From Bog-473 sp963704355 (GTDB lineage: Bacteria; Actinomycetota; Acidimicrobiia; Acidimicrobiales; RAAP-2), in NCBI GenBank assembly GCA_963704355.1, contig OY969891.1, positions 1,240,001-1,304,000 on the forward strand: a stretch of DNA of 64,000 nt, written 5' to 3'. Below are positions 1 to 8,304 of this stretch, piece by piece (position 1 is the stretch's first letter; the number at the start of each line of letters is the position of its first letter). The notes below the pieces were generated by a model. The model worked only from the letters and a program-made list of their open reading frames with translations, searched no databases and was not told the DNA's origin. Both the position numbers and the translations under genes were made by a program.

Positions 1-1599
1 GGCCGCCGAGCCTTCGCCCACGGCGGCCGCGACCCGTTTCGTCGAGCCCGAGCGCACGTCGCCCACCGCGAACAGACCGGGATGGGAGGTCTCGAACGGC
101 AACGGCGGACGCCCAGCACTCTTGCCGGTCCCGTCGACCAGCTCAGCCGTGAGCGAGCGATCGGTCAGCACGAATCCCCGGTCGTCCAGGGCCGCGCAGC
201 CTGACAGCCATTCGGAGGCCGGATCAGCGCCGATAAAGGAGAAGAGGCCGGCGCACTCAATGACCGACTCGCCGTCGGGCCCCTTCACCTGCAGCGCTCG
301 GAGGGCCTGCTCGCCGTCGAGCGCGGAGATCCTCGTGTCCGTCAAGACCCTGATGTGCGGATCGGCCTCGACGCGATCCACGAGGTAGTGCGACATGCTG
401 TGCCGGAGGTCGGGGCCACGGATCACGATCGTGACCTCAGATCCACCTTGCACGAGGAAGATGGCGGCTTGCCCCGCCGAGTTTCCTCCGCCCGCAACCA
501 CCACGCTCTCTCGGCCACAGAGGCGAGCCTCCATCTCTGTGGCCGCGTAGTAGACCCCCCGACCCTCGAAGTCCCCGAGACGAGCGGCGTCAAGGCGACG
601 GTAGGCGGCGCCGGTGGCGGCGACCACGGCCCGCGCCGCGACCTCGGTCCCGTCGCTCAGCCGAACGACCAGATGGCCCGCTTGTCTGTGCAGGGACTCG
701 ACGGTGCACGGGACGGTGAGTCGAGCGCCGAACTTCTCGGCCTGGATGACCGCGCGCGACGTCAGATCGGCCCCCGAGATGCCCATCGGGAATCCCAGGT
801 AGTTCTCGATCCTCGAGCTCGTCCCGGCCTGGCCGCCCGGCGCGAGCATCTCGACACCCATGGTGTGGAGCCCCTCGGAGGCGCCGTAGACGGCGGCCGC
901 CAGCCCGGAGGGACCACCCCCCACCACGACCACGTCGAAGCACCGCTCGGGCAGATTGTCGAGGGTCAGGCCGAGGAAACTGGCCAGTTCTCCGGGTGAC
1001 GGGTGCCGCAGGACGGAGCCGCCGGCGATGACGACGGGCAGGTCGCGCTCGGTGACGCGGAATTGCCGGAGCAGGTCGTCCACTTGAGGGTCGTCGTCGG
1101 CGTCCAACCACTCGTGCGGAATCCGAGTGCGCACGAGGAATTCCCGCACGCGCAACGACTCGGGAGAGAACCGTGACCCAATCACACGGAGCGACGAGGC
1201 AGCCTCCTGCAAGAGAAACGTGCGGCGCGCCATGAAGGCGGCCAGGATCGTGTCGGCCAGACGGGCGTTGGTGTCCATCAACTTGCGCAAGCCGTCCCGC
1301 GAGACGACGAGGACCTCTCCTGCTTTGACGACCCGTGCGGAGACGAAGACTCGCAGCCCGGTCAACATGTTGAGCTCGCCCAGGAAGCGGCCCGCCTCGT
1401 GGTGGGCGATGATGCGGTCCTCCCCGTCGACCCCCACGACGATGTCGACCCCGGCGCTCACGAGTACATAGAAGTTGTAGGTGAGATCGCCCTCCCGATA
1501 GAGGTACTCGCCTTCCTCGACGTGACGCGGCGTCCCCAATTCTGCGATCAGGGCGATGTCGGCCGGGTCTAGAGACGGGAAGGCCTCTGCTTCATCCAT
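1..1599 (-). CDS. Cyclic-nucleotide-binding domain fused to FAD/NAD(P)H oxidoreductase (thioredoxin-reductase-like), C-terminus cut by window edge
   Basis: The frame runs from an ATG at 1599 to the left edge without a stop, so the C-terminus is missing. A Crp-like cNMP-binding barrel covers about residues 10-130. A roughly 75-residue glutaredoxin-like segment without a CxxC follows, then an FAD domain with VVVVGGGPSGLAAAVYG and an NAD(P)H domain with VVVAGGGNSAGQAA. The visible end carries the flavoprotein signature FAVGDVRSGSTKR. Where thioredoxin reductases carry CATC this protein reads YYAATEMEA, so the redox disulfide is absent. It is therefore a TrxR-fold flavoprotein with an unknown electron acceptor, perhaps gated by a nucleotide (inference). 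The C-terminus of a similar protein lies at the right end of the window. The fold assignment is firm and the substrate is unknown. Confidence 0.9.
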   Translation of the reverse strand, partial: MDEAEAFPSLDPADIALIAELGTPRHVEEGEYLYREGDLTYNFYVLVSAGVDIVVGVDGEDRIIAHHEAGRFLGELNMLTGLRVFVSARVVKAGEVLVVSRDGLRKLMDTNARLADTILAAFMARRTFLLQEAASSLRVIGSRFSPESLRVREFLVRTRIPHEWLDADDDPQVDDLLRQFRVTERDLPVVIAGGSVLRHPSPGELASFLGLTLDNLPERCFDVVVVGGGPSGLAAAVYGASEGLHTMGVEMLAPGGQAGTSSRIENYLGFPMGISGADLTSRAVIQAEKFGARLTVPCTVESLHRQAGHLVVRLSDGTEVAARAVVAATGAAYRRLDAARLGDFEGRGVYYAATEMEARLCGRESVVVAGGGNSAGQAAIFLVQGGSEVTIVIRGPDLRHSMSHYLVDRVEADPHIRVLTDTRISALDGEQALRALQVKGPDGESVIECAGLFSFIGADPASEWLSGCAALDDRGFVLTDRSLTAELVDGTGKSAGRPPLPFETSHPGLFAVGDVRSGSTKRVAAAVGEGSAA

Positions 1600-1651
1600 G
1601 CCGAGACCCTATTGGCGGGCGCCCGGCCATCGGCCATGTGCTCCCCTTCGC

Positions 1652-2557
1652 TCAGGCCGCCGGCACCTCGAAGTAGTGGCCGTGATCGAGATCCTCGATG
1701 AGACCAGGCTGAGACGGGTGCCAGCCCAGCAGCTCCCGGGTCAGAGTGCTGGAAGTGGGGTTGTCGAGCGCCACGAGGGGAGCCAGGAACCCGAAGTGCT
1801 CGTCCACCTCGGCGGGGTCGATCGAGACCGTCGGCACGTCCAGGTGGTCACCGATGACCTCGGCGATGTGCTTGAACGGCACGCCTTCGTCGTCGACCCC
1901 ATGGAGCCGTGATCCTGGCGGTGCGGCTTCGAGGGCCAGGCGGTAGAGCTTTGCGACGTCGAGGGTGTGGACCGCGGGCCACCGGTTGGCGCCGTCTCCG
2001 ACAAAGGCCGAGACGCCCTTCTCGCGCGCGGTGTCGATCAGGCGGTGGGTGAACCCGTGATGGTCGAGGAAGCTGTGGACCAGCGGGGAGAGGCGGACCA
2101 CCGAGGACCGCACGCCGCGCTCCGCGTAGGCGACGGCGGTGTTGTCCGAATCGATGCGGGGCCCACCCTCGAGAAAATCGAGCTCGGTTCCCGGCCGCCC
2201 GAGCGCGGCGAAGGCCAACAGCAGCGTGCCCGACGTGACCACGAAGGGCTTGTCGGAGCCCTCCAGGGCGGCCCCCATCGTCTCGACGGCTCGCAGGTCG
2301 AACACTGCCGCCCGCACGATGTCGTTCAGGTCGTGCTTGAACGCCAGGTGGATCACCCCGTCGGCGCTCGCTGCGGCCGCCGCGAGACCTTCGAGGTCGT
2401 CGAGGTCGCCCAGGTGCACCTCTGCGCCCAAGGCCGTGAGCTCGGCGACCGCCAGCTCGGAACGGGCGAGGCCGAGGACCCGATGCCCAGCCTCGAGAAG
2501 CTCCGGGACGACGGCCGAGCCGATGTGACCGGACGCGCCTGTGACAAAAACACGCAT
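1652..2557 (-). CDS. NAD(P)-dependent epimerase/dehydratase-type SDR
   Basis: A 301-residue extended short-chain dehydrogenase. The N-terminal Rossmann motif is VFVTGASGHIG, followed by an acidic strand (GDLDD) and the typical GVIHLAF segment. The ATG at 2557 was chosen because a perfect AAGGAGGT lies 5 bases upstream; a frame-open ATG 24 bases further out has no such site. It is divergent from the TetR gene at 2679 and the shared intergenic region holds two palindromes, so TetR repression of this gene is likely. The substrate is unknown; related proteins are often annotated as NAD-dependent epimerases or NmrA-like reductases. The family call is firm. Confidence 0.88.
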   Translation of the reverse strand: MRVFVTGASGHIGSAVVPELLEAGHRVLGLARSELAVAELTALGAEVHLGDLDDLEGLAAAAASADGVIHLAFKHDLNDIVRAAVFDLRAVETMGAALEGSDKPFVVTSGTLLLAFAALGRPGTELDFLEGGPRIDSDNTAVAYAERGVRSSVVRLSPLVHSFLDHHGFTHRLIDTAREKGVSAFVGDGANRWPAVHTLDVAKLYRLALEAAPPGSRLHGVDDEGVPFKHIAEVIGDHLDVPTVSIDPAEVDEHFGFLAPLVALDNPTSSTLTRELLGWHPSQPGLIEDLDHGHYFEVPAA

Positions 2558-2613
2558 GGGGGACCTCCTTGTTCTGCGCACCCCGTCGCGGAGGCGTCCG
2601 AGCGAGCGCTGAT

Positions 2614-2626
2614 GTCAGTTACTGAC
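2614..2626. promoter_or_regulatory. TetR operator candidate 1
   Basis: The palindrome GTCAGT-T-ACTGAC is perfect over 6-base arms. It lies between the divergent SDR and TetR genes and resembles the second palindrome at 2642 (ACAGTAACTGT core against CAGTTACTG), so both are probably bound by the adjacent TetR protein. Confidence 0.65.
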
Positions 2627-2641
2627 GTCACTCTACACCCA

Positions 2642-2658
2642 ATGACAGTAACTGTCAT
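2642..2658. promoter_or_regulatory. TetR operator candidate 2
   Basis: The palindrome ATGACAGT-A-ACTGTCAT is perfect over 8-base arms. It sits 20 bases upstream of the TetR GTG start, where binding would block transcription of both divergent genes. It shares the CAGT/ACTG core with the palindrome at 2614. Confidence 0.7.
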
Positions 2659-2678
2659 CACTGGGTAGGATTGTCGAG

Positions 2679-3266
2679 GTGAGCCGATGGGAGCCCAATA
2701 CCCAAGAGCGCCTGGAACAGGCAGCCATGGAGCTCTACTGCGAGCGGGGATACCAGAACACGACCGTGGCCGAGATCGCAGAGCGAGCGGGCCTCACCGA
2801 GAGGACGTTCTTTCGGCACTTTGCCGACAAACGCGAGGTTCTCTTCTCGGGCGCGGGTGCCCTGCAGGACCTCTTGGTGACCAACGTGGACGAGGCACCG
2901 CCGTCCGTGGGCCCGATGGAGGCGGTCACGGGCGCGCTGACCTCCGCCGCGATCGCGTTCTTCGAGGAGCGCCGCGACTTCGCCGTCCGGCGGCAAGCCG
3001 TCATCGCCTCGAATGCGGAGCTCCAAGAGCGTGAGCTCATCAAGCTCGCCTCGCTGGCCGCGGCGCTCCGGGACGCGTTGTGTCGGCGTCACGTGACAGA
3101 CCCCACCGCGAGTTTGGCGGCCGAAGCAGGGGTGGCAGTCTTTCGGATCGCCTTCGAACGATGGGTGGAAAACTCCAACGAGGAGACTCTGGCGGACATC
3201 ATCCGCGACTCCATGGACGAGCTGAGGGCCGTGACCGATGCACACGGAGCGGCGCGAGTCCGCTGA
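2679..3266 (+). CDS. TetR/AcrR family transcriptional regulator
   Basis: This 195-residue regulator has the N-terminal TetR helix-turn-helix at about residues 28-50 (TVAEIAERAGLTERTFFRHF followed by ADKREVLF). The C-terminal helical domain is divergent and its ligand cannot be read from the sequence. The start is GTG with a weak purine stretch upstream. The gene is divergent from the SDR at 1652-2557, with two palindromes between them, which fits a local autoregulated repressor controlling an oxidoreductase. Confidence 0.92.
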   Translation: MSRWEPNTQERLEQAAMELYCERGYQNTTVAEIAERAGLTERTFFRHFADKREVLFSGAGALQDLLVTNVDEAPPSVGPMEAVTGALTSAAIAFFEERRDFAVRRQAVIASNAELQERELIKLASLAAALRDALCRRHVTDPTASLAAEAGVAVFRIAFERWVENSNEETLADIIRDSMDELRAVTDAHGAARVR

Positions 3267-3408
3267 ATCAGCGGGGTGGGGTTTCCCGGAGCCAACGACG
3301 ATCCACGGATGGCCCGGCGAGCGAGCCGACTTCCGCGGCGCTGGATACAGTTTGAACCTTGCCGGTAGCCCATCCTCCGTCGCGCAACCACACCGACGCC
3401 CAGAGCAC

Positions 3409-4347
3409 ATGGGCCCGACCGTGACCGCATCGGGCGGGTGGCCGGACCTCGGGATGTCGGACTGGCACGAGACGCGCGACACCGTGCACCTGTGGACCCA
3501 GGTCGTCGGCAAGGTGAAGCTCGCGCTGAATCCCATGATCAACCACTGGTGGCAGGTGGCGCTCTACGTGTCGGCGCGTGGCCTCACCACCTCGCTCATG
3601 CACGCGGAGAGCCACGGTCTCGAGATCGAAATCGACTTCATCGATCACGAGCTGCGTCTGCGCACCACCGCCGGGGAGAATCGCCTGGTCCAGCTCGAGT
3701 CACAGTCGGTTGCGTCGTTCTACGCGGCGACGATGGCGGCCCTCGACGAGCTCGGTGTCTCCGTCGAGATCTACGCGCGCCCCTCGGAGTTGCCCGTCGC
3801 CATTCCCTTCGAGGAGGACGACGTGCACCACACGTACGATCCCGCCGCAGCTCGGCGCTTCTGGCTCGCCCTCGTGCAGATTCACGAAGTGCTGCAGAAA
3901 TTCCGGGGCCGATTCATCGGGAAGGTCAGCCCGGTGCACCTCTTCTGGGGCGGCGCCGACATCTGCACCACCCGCTTCTCGGGGCGCAGGGCGCCCAAGC
4001 ACCCCGGCGGCGTACCGAACTGCCCCGATCGGGTGCAGGAGCTGGCGTACAGCCATGAGGTGTCGAGCTGCGGGTTTTGGCCCGGTGGCGACGGCGCCGA
4101 GGGGGGCTTCTACGCCTACGCGTACCCCGAGCCGACCGGGTTCGCCGACTGGCTCGTGGAACCCAGCGCGGCCTACTACGACGCGAAGCTCGGCGAGTTC
4201 ATCCTGCCGTACAGCGCGGTTCGGACCAGCTCCGACCCGGAGTCGACCCTCCTGGCGTTCTGTCAGAGCACGTACGAGGCGGCTGCCACCCTCGCTCATT
4301 GGGACCGATCGGCCCTCGAGGCCGACCCGGAGACCCTGGTCCGGTGA
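3409..4347 (+). CDS. DUF5996 family protein
   Basis: A 312-residue protein starting MGPTVTASGGWPDLGMSDWH. The conserved features of DUF5996 are visible: the early W-DTVHLWTQVVGK segment, LNHWWQVALYV-like residues (here NPMINHWWQVALYVSARGL), a central FSGRRAPKHPGG stretch and a C-terminal FILPYSAVR-like strand. No catalytic motif is recognisable. The frame is open further upstream, but that part overlaps the TetR gene, so the ATG at 3409 is preferred. It stands alone between the TetR gene and the sulfonate operon. The biochemical role is unknown. Confidence 0.82.
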   Translation: MGPTVTASGGWPDLGMSDWHETRDTVHLWTQVVGKVKLALNPMINHWWQVALYVSARGLTTSLMHAESHGLEIEIDFIDHELRLRTTAGENRLVQLESQSVASFYAATMAALDELGVSVEIYARPSELPVAIPFEEDDVHHTYDPAAARRFWLALVQIHEVLQKFRGRFIGKVSPVHLFWGGADICTTRFSGRRAPKHPGGVPNCPDRVQELAYSHEVSSCGFWPGGDGAEGGFYAYAYPEPTGFADWLVEPSAAYYDAKLGEFILPYSAVRTSSDPESTLLAFCQSTYEAAATLAHWDRSALEADPETLVR

Positions 4348-4507
4348 GCGCCCTCCTTTCTCGAAGCGACTGACCCGGCGGCGGCCTCCTTGCGCGGCGC
4401 CGGCGCAGCTGTTGGCCCCGGCCCCGGGCTCCTCTTCGTCCACTGACCGGAAGCAGGCGCGCCGTCGCGTGCAGATCGAACGCCAACTCAAAGTCGGAGG
4501 ATAATTC

Positions 4508-4536
4508 TTGACAAATCCAATCATATTTAGTAAATC
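4508..4536 (+). promoter_or_regulatory. AT-rich leader with possible sigma-70 promoter of the sulfonate operon
   Basis: The 197 bases between 4347 and 4545 hold no gene. Bases 4500-4550 are strikingly AT-rich for this genome. TTGACA at 4508-4513 is followed 17 bases later by TAAATC, a weak -10 match; a transcript starting about 7 bases on would be nearly leaderless at the ATG at 4545. A GGAGG at 4497 could instead serve a short TTG-initiated frame at 4508 that overlaps the binding-protein start. Both readings are inference. Confidence 0.35.
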
Positions 4537-4544
4537 AATAGGAA

Positions 4545-5585
4545 ATGACGAGAACCCAGCACAGACGACATGCCATCCTGATCGCGGGCCTCGCCTGCGC
4601 CGCCCTGACGTCGATTTCGATCCCGGGCGCCGGAGCCTCCACGCTCTCGAATCGACGCAGCGCGCGGGTGGCGACCATCCCGCCGGGCACGGTGCTGAGG
4701 GTCGGCGAACAGCTGAAGAATCTGTCGACGGTCCTGACTCTCGGGCATGAGAACCAGGACTTCCCCTACCAGGTGCAGTACTCGGAGTTCGTCGGCGGGC
4801 CGCCGATGCTGCAGGCCTTCGAGGGTGGCTCGCTCGACCTGGGCTTCGTCCAGAGCACGCCGCTGATCTTCGCCCAGGCGGCCGGGCAGCAGGTGACAGC
4901 GGTCGCCGGCTGGGCGAGCAGCGGGAGCGCCTACGGGCTCGTCACCGCACCGGGGAACCGCTCCATCAAGTCGTGGGCCGACCTCAGGGGCAAGCGCGTG
5001 GCGTTCCAGGAAGGCACGGCACTTGAGTCGGCGTTGCTCGAGGGCCTCGCCTCGGCCGGTCTCAGCCTGCGCAACGTCACGCCGGTGAATCTGCCGACGA
5101 CGCAGATCGCCGCGGCCCTCCAGGGCGGGTCGGCCGACGTGGGGATCGAAGTGGAGCCGCTCCTCAGCGCGTACCTGCAGGCCAACCCGAGCGCCCGCGT
5201 CGTCGAGCACCCCGCCGCACTCACCGAGAAGTCCGACTTCTTGGTCGCGACCTCGTCCGCGCTGGCCAATCGGGCCGTGTCCGCGGCCATGGCTGACTAC
5301 ATCACCCGCCTGATCAAGGCCGAGGCGTACCTGGCCGTCCACCCCCAGCCCGTCATCCAGACGATCTATGAAGGCCAGTACGGGCTCACGCCGGCGCGGG
5401 CGGCCGTCGTCTCGGCCGCCATCGGCGCCTCGAAGTTCTTCCCCCTCCCCGGCGCCATCTTGGCAGCACAGCAGAACCTGGCCAATCTCTACGTCGCCGC
5501 CGGTTTGATCCCGTCGCGCCTCAACGTCGACCGGGAGTTCGTGACCCGCTTCAACGGGCTCGTGACGGGCGGGCACCGTTCGTGA
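4545..5585 (+). CDS. ABC transporter substrate-binding protein, sulfonate/taurine/nitrate type
   Basis: A 346-residue exported binding protein. The N-terminus is a signal peptide (MTRTQHRRHAILIAGLAC, then a hydrophobic core ending near AGAS). The mature part has the SsuA/TauA layout: a first lobe with GGPPMLQAFEGGSLDLGF, then SWADLRGKRVAFQEGTALE, the phrase by which NMT1/SsuA-like proteins are recognised, and a second-lobe strand SADVGIEVEPLLSAYL. It should capture an aliphatic sulfonate or taurine outside the membrane and deliver it to the permease encoded next. Its stop overlaps the permease GTG (GTGA). The substrate is inferred from the downstream TauD-type gene. Confidence 0.88.
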   Translation: MTRTQHRRHAILIAGLACAALTSISIPGAGASTLSNRRSARVATIPPGTVLRVGEQLKNLSTVLTLGHENQDFPYQVQYSEFVGGPPMLQAFEGGSLDLGFVQSTPLIFAQAAGQQVTAVAGWASSGSAYGLVTAPGNRSIKSWADLRGKRVAFQEGTALESALLEGLASAGLSLRNVTPVNLPTTQIAAALQGGSADVGIEVEPLLSAYLQANPSARVVEHPAALTEKSDFLVATSSALANRAVSAAMADYITRLIKAEAYLAVHPQPVIQTIYEGQYGLTPARAAVVSAAIGASKFFPLPGAILAAQQNLANLYVAAGLIPSRLNVDREFVTRFNGLVTGGHRS

Positions 5586-6475
5586 CCATCTCCGTGACCC
5601 CCAGCGTCGCCGTCGAACCGGTCGCCTCGGAGGGCGGGGAGCGGGTTGGGCGCGTCGGTGGCCCTCCGTCAGGGCTGGTCCGGCTGCCAACCGCCGCGAC
5701 CGACGGCCAGGTCCGCGCGGTCCACCGGGCGGTCGGGCCAAGCCGACTGATCGGCGTCGCGCTCTTGGTCGGTCTCTGGGAGATCGCGTCCCTCGCGGGA
5801 TGGATCCGGCCCCAGGAGTTGGCCGCGCCCACCACCGTGGTATCCACCGGATGGCACCTCGTGGCCAACGGCACGCTGCCCTCCGCGCTTTGGGCGTCCC
5901 TCCAGCGCGTCTTCTGGGGCCTTGCGATCGGTGTGCCGATCGGGGCCCTCCTGGCGGTCGCGGCCGGCCTCAGCCGTGTCGGCGAGCGGCTGATCGACGG
6001 CAACGTACAGATGCTGCGGTTCGTGCCGATCATCGGCCTCGAGTCGCTCTTCGTCCTGTGGCTCGGGGTGGGAGAGACGGCGAAGATCTCCATGATCACG
6101 CTCGGAGTGATGTTCCCCGTGTACATCAACACGTACGCAGCCATCCGCTCGATCGACCCGAGTTACGGCGAGCTGGCCCAGGTCGTCGGCCTCAGCCGGT
6201 GGGCTCGTCTGCGCCGGATCGTCCTCCCCGCCACGTTGCCCGGGTTCCTGGTCGGCCTCCGGCTGGCCATGGCGGTGGCCTGGCTCCTCCTCGTCTTCGC
6301 GGAGCAGATCAACGCGTCGAGCGGGCTGGGGTACCTCATCGTCCAAGCGCAGACGTTCTTCCAGTCGAACGTCATCGTGGTCTGCCTCGCGTGCTACGCC
6401 ATTTTGGGGCTTCTCACCGACGTGTTCGTGCGCACGCTGGAGTCGCGGCTGCTCAAGTGGCAGCCCGGTCGATGA
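5582..6475 (+). CDS. ABC transporter permease, sulfonate/taurine type (SsuC/TauC-like)
   Basis: A 297-residue integral membrane protein with an N-terminal soluble stretch of about 45 residues and roughly six hydrophobic segments. The BPD_transp_1 coupling (EAA) region reads YINTYAAIRSIDPSYGELA followed by QVVGLSRWARLRRIVLPATLP, typical of the SsuC/TauC group. It forms the membrane channel for the importer and contacts the ATPase encoded next. GTG start overlapping the previous stop; its own TGA overlaps the ATG of the ATPase gene, so the operon is translationally coupled. Confidence 0.92.
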   Translation: MTISVTPSVAVEPVASEGGERVGRVGGPPSGLVRLPTAATDGQVRAVHRAVGPSRLIGVALLVGLWEIASLAGWIRPQELAAPTTVVSTGWHLVANGTLPSALWASLQRVFWGLAIGVPIGALLAVAAGLSRVGERLIDGNVQMLRFVPIIGLESLFVLWLGVGETAKISMITLGVMFPVYINTYAAIRSIDPSYGELAQVVGLSRWARLRRIVLPATLPGFLVGLRLAMAVAWLLLVFAEQINASSGLGYLIVQAQTFFQSNVIVVCLACYAILGLLTDVFVRTLESRLLKWQPGR

Positions 6476-7293
6476 CCACGCTCGCCGCCGCCGGCGTCGG
6501 CGAGGTACACGGCCTCCCTACGGGCCTGGCAGTCGTGGCCCGTGGCCTGCGGCGCAACTTCGGGACCCGCGCCGTCCTGCGTGGCATCGATCTCGAGATC
6601 GGCCGCCGCGAGTTCGTCGCACTCCTCGGCCGCAGCGGCTCCGGCAAGAGCACGATTCTGCGGGCGCTCGCCGGCCTCGACGCCGGAGCGTCGGGCGACC
6701 TCTTTGTCCCGTCCCGCCGCTCGGTCGTCTACCAGGAGCCACGGCTCCTCCCCTGGGCCCGCGTGCTGCCCAACGTCGTGCTCGGCCTCGAAGGACGCGA
6801 CGCCGTCGCCAAGGGCCGCGCTGCGCTGGCCGAGGTGGCGTTGGAGGGCCACGAAAACGACTGGCCCAAGACACTGTCGGGTGGGGAGGCGCAACGCGTC
6901 AGCCTGGCCCGCGCCCTGGTACGCGAACCGGAGCTCCTGCTGCTGGACGAGCCGTTCGGCGCACTGGACGCGCTGACGCGCATCCGGATGCACGCCCTGG
7001 TCGTCCGGCTGTGCCAGAAGCATCACCCCGCCGTGCTCCTCGTGACCCATGACGTCGACGAGGCGCTCCTCTTGGCGGACCGCGTGCTCGTCCTGAGCGA
7101 GGGCAGCTTGTCCCTCGACCTGCCGGTGGACCTCGACGCCCCGCGGCTGCGTGGCGCTCCCGAATTCGCGCGCTTGCGGTCGCGGCTGCTCACCGAGCTC
7201 GGGGTCGACGAGTCCAGTGAAGGCGCGGCGAGCGCGTCCATGTCCACGGCGTTTCGCAATCAACCGACACCAGAACAGGAGATAGTGAGATGA
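6472..7293 (+). CDS. ABC transporter ATP-binding protein, sulfonate/taurine type (SsuB/TauB-like)
   Basis: A 273-residue ATPase. Walker A is GRSGSGKST, the Q-loop is VVYQEPRLLPW, the signature is LSGGEAQRVSLARAL, Walker B is LLLLDEPFGALD, and the switch histidine is in LLVTHDVDEAL. The Q-loop RLLPW form is typical of the SsuB/TauB/NrtD group. The ATG at 6472 overlaps the permease stop (ATGA), which fixes the start although the frame is open far upstream. Its stop in turn overlaps the ATG of the dioxygenase gene. It powers uptake through the preceding permease. Confidence 0.93.
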   Translation: MTTLAAAGVGEVHGLPTGLAVVARGLRRNFGTRAVLRGIDLEIGRREFVALLGRSGSGKSTILRALAGLDAGASGDLFVPSRRSVVYQEPRLLPWARVLPNVVLGLEGRDAVAKGRAALAEVALEGHENDWPKTLSGGEAQRVSLARALVREPELLLLDEPFGALDALTRIRMHALVVRLCQKHHPAVLLVTHDVDEALLLADRVLVLSEGSLSLDLPVDLDAPRLRGAPEFARLRSRLLTELGVDESSEGAASASMSTAFRNQPTPEQEIVR

Positions 7294-8171
7294 CGACCAC
7301 CCTTGCCGGCACCGATCTGGAGGTGACTCCGCTCTCGGGCTCCATTGGAGCCGTGATCCGCGGGGTCGATCTGCGAGAGGCAGACGACGAGACGATCGCC
7401 GAGATCCGCCGGATCTGGCTCGACCGCAAGGTCGTGTTCTTTCCGGAGCAGCACCTCGACGAGGCCGAACACCAGGCCTTCGCCTCCCGTTTCGGCGCGC
7501 TCACCGAGGGGCACCCCGTCGTGCCGAGCGTGGACGGGTTCCCGAACGTCTTCGAGATCGACTACTCGAAGACGCGTGAGCTCTACGCCACGTACGGCGA
7601 CGTGGCCACCCAGAAACAGGGGATCCACTGGCACACCGACGTGACGTTCGTGCGCCGCCCACCCGCGGGCTCGATCCTGCGGGCCGTCGTCATCCCACTT
7701 GCCGGTGGGGACACGGCCTTCTCGAACCAGCAGGCCGCCTTCGAGGCGCTCAGCCCGTCGCTGCAGGACTACCTGTCGACCTTGCACGCGGTGCACGACG
7801 GCCGGGCCCAGTTCAGCTCGGTGCTCGAGCGCTTCGGCGAGGGCAAGTGGGAGGGCATCGACGTGCCCGAGCTGGAGCCCGTGGTGCACCCGGTCGTCCG
7901 GACCCACCCCGAGACCGGGTCGAAGGTGCTCTTCGTGAACTCGGGCTTCACCTCGCACATCGTCGGGCTCGAGCGCCCCGAGAGCGACGCCCTCCTCTCC
8001 TTCCTCTACGCCCATTCGGTGCGTCCGGAATTCGTCGTCCGCTACCACTGGGCCGCTGGCGACCTCGGCTTTTGGGACAACCGGGCCACGCAGCACTCGG
8101 TCGTGGGTGACTTCGGTGAACAGCACCGGGTGATCCAGCGGGTGACGATCAAGGGTGACGAACCGGTCTGA
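7290..8171 (+). CDS. TauD/TfdA family Fe(II)/2-oxoglutarate dioxygenase
   Basis: A 293-residue non-haem iron dioxygenase. The facial triad is visible as HWHTDVTF (His and Asp) and the distal His in WDNRATQHSV, with the 2-oxoglutarate-binding Arg in HRVIQRVTI. The N-terminal GAVIRGVDLRE and VVFFPEQ strands are characteristic. As the last gene of the sulfonate operon it probably oxygenates taurine or a related sulfonate to release sulfite. The alternative is a TfdA-like or alkylsulfatase activity; the position next to an SsuABC-type importer supports sulfonate. ATG overlaps the ATPase stop. Confidence 0.9.
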   Translation: MTTTLAGTDLEVTPLSGSIGAVIRGVDLREADDETIAEIRRIWLDRKVVFFPEQHLDEAEHQAFASRFGALTEGHPVVPSVDGFPNVFEIDYSKTRELYATYGDVATQKQGIHWHTDVTFVRRPPAGSILRAVVIPLAGGDTAFSNQQAAFEALSPSLQDYLSTLHAVHDGRAQFSSVLERFGEGKWEGIDVPELEPVVHPVVRTHPETGSKVLFVNSGFTSHIVGLERPESDALLSFLYAHSVRPEFVVRYHWAAGDLGFWDNRATQHSVVGDFGEQHRVIQRVTIKGDEPV

Positions 8172-8232
8172 GCCGTGTCACCCTGCCCGGGTCCTCGACC
8201 GCTGGGCCACCGTGCGCTCGACGCCGAGGTCT

Positions 8233-8254
8233 GCCGCCCGCGACTCTAGGCGGC
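8233..8254 (+). terminator. Possible hairpin after the sulfonate operon
   Basis: GCCGCC and GGCGGC form a 6-bp stem with a 10-base loop about 60 bases after the dioxygenase stop, followed by TGCTCT rather than a clean T-run. It is a weak candidate; no other gene lies in 8172-8304. Confidence 0.3.
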
Positions 8255-8260
8255 TGCTCT

Positions 8261-8291
8261 CAAATGTGATACCAATTTAATATCACATTTG
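8261..8291. promoter_or_regulatory. 31-bp palindromic operator upstream of the SPFH gene
   Basis: CAAATGTGATA and TATCACATTTG are perfect 11-base inverted arms around a 9-base AT-rich spacer, ending 13 bases before the SPFH ATG. A GGAAGGAG ribosome site overlaps its right edge (8291-8297), so occupancy would also mask translation initiation signals in the DNA. The likely ligand is the ribbon-helix-helix protein encoded at 9207 (inference). Confidence 0.75.
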
Positions 8292-8304
8292 GAAGGAGCC
8301 CATC

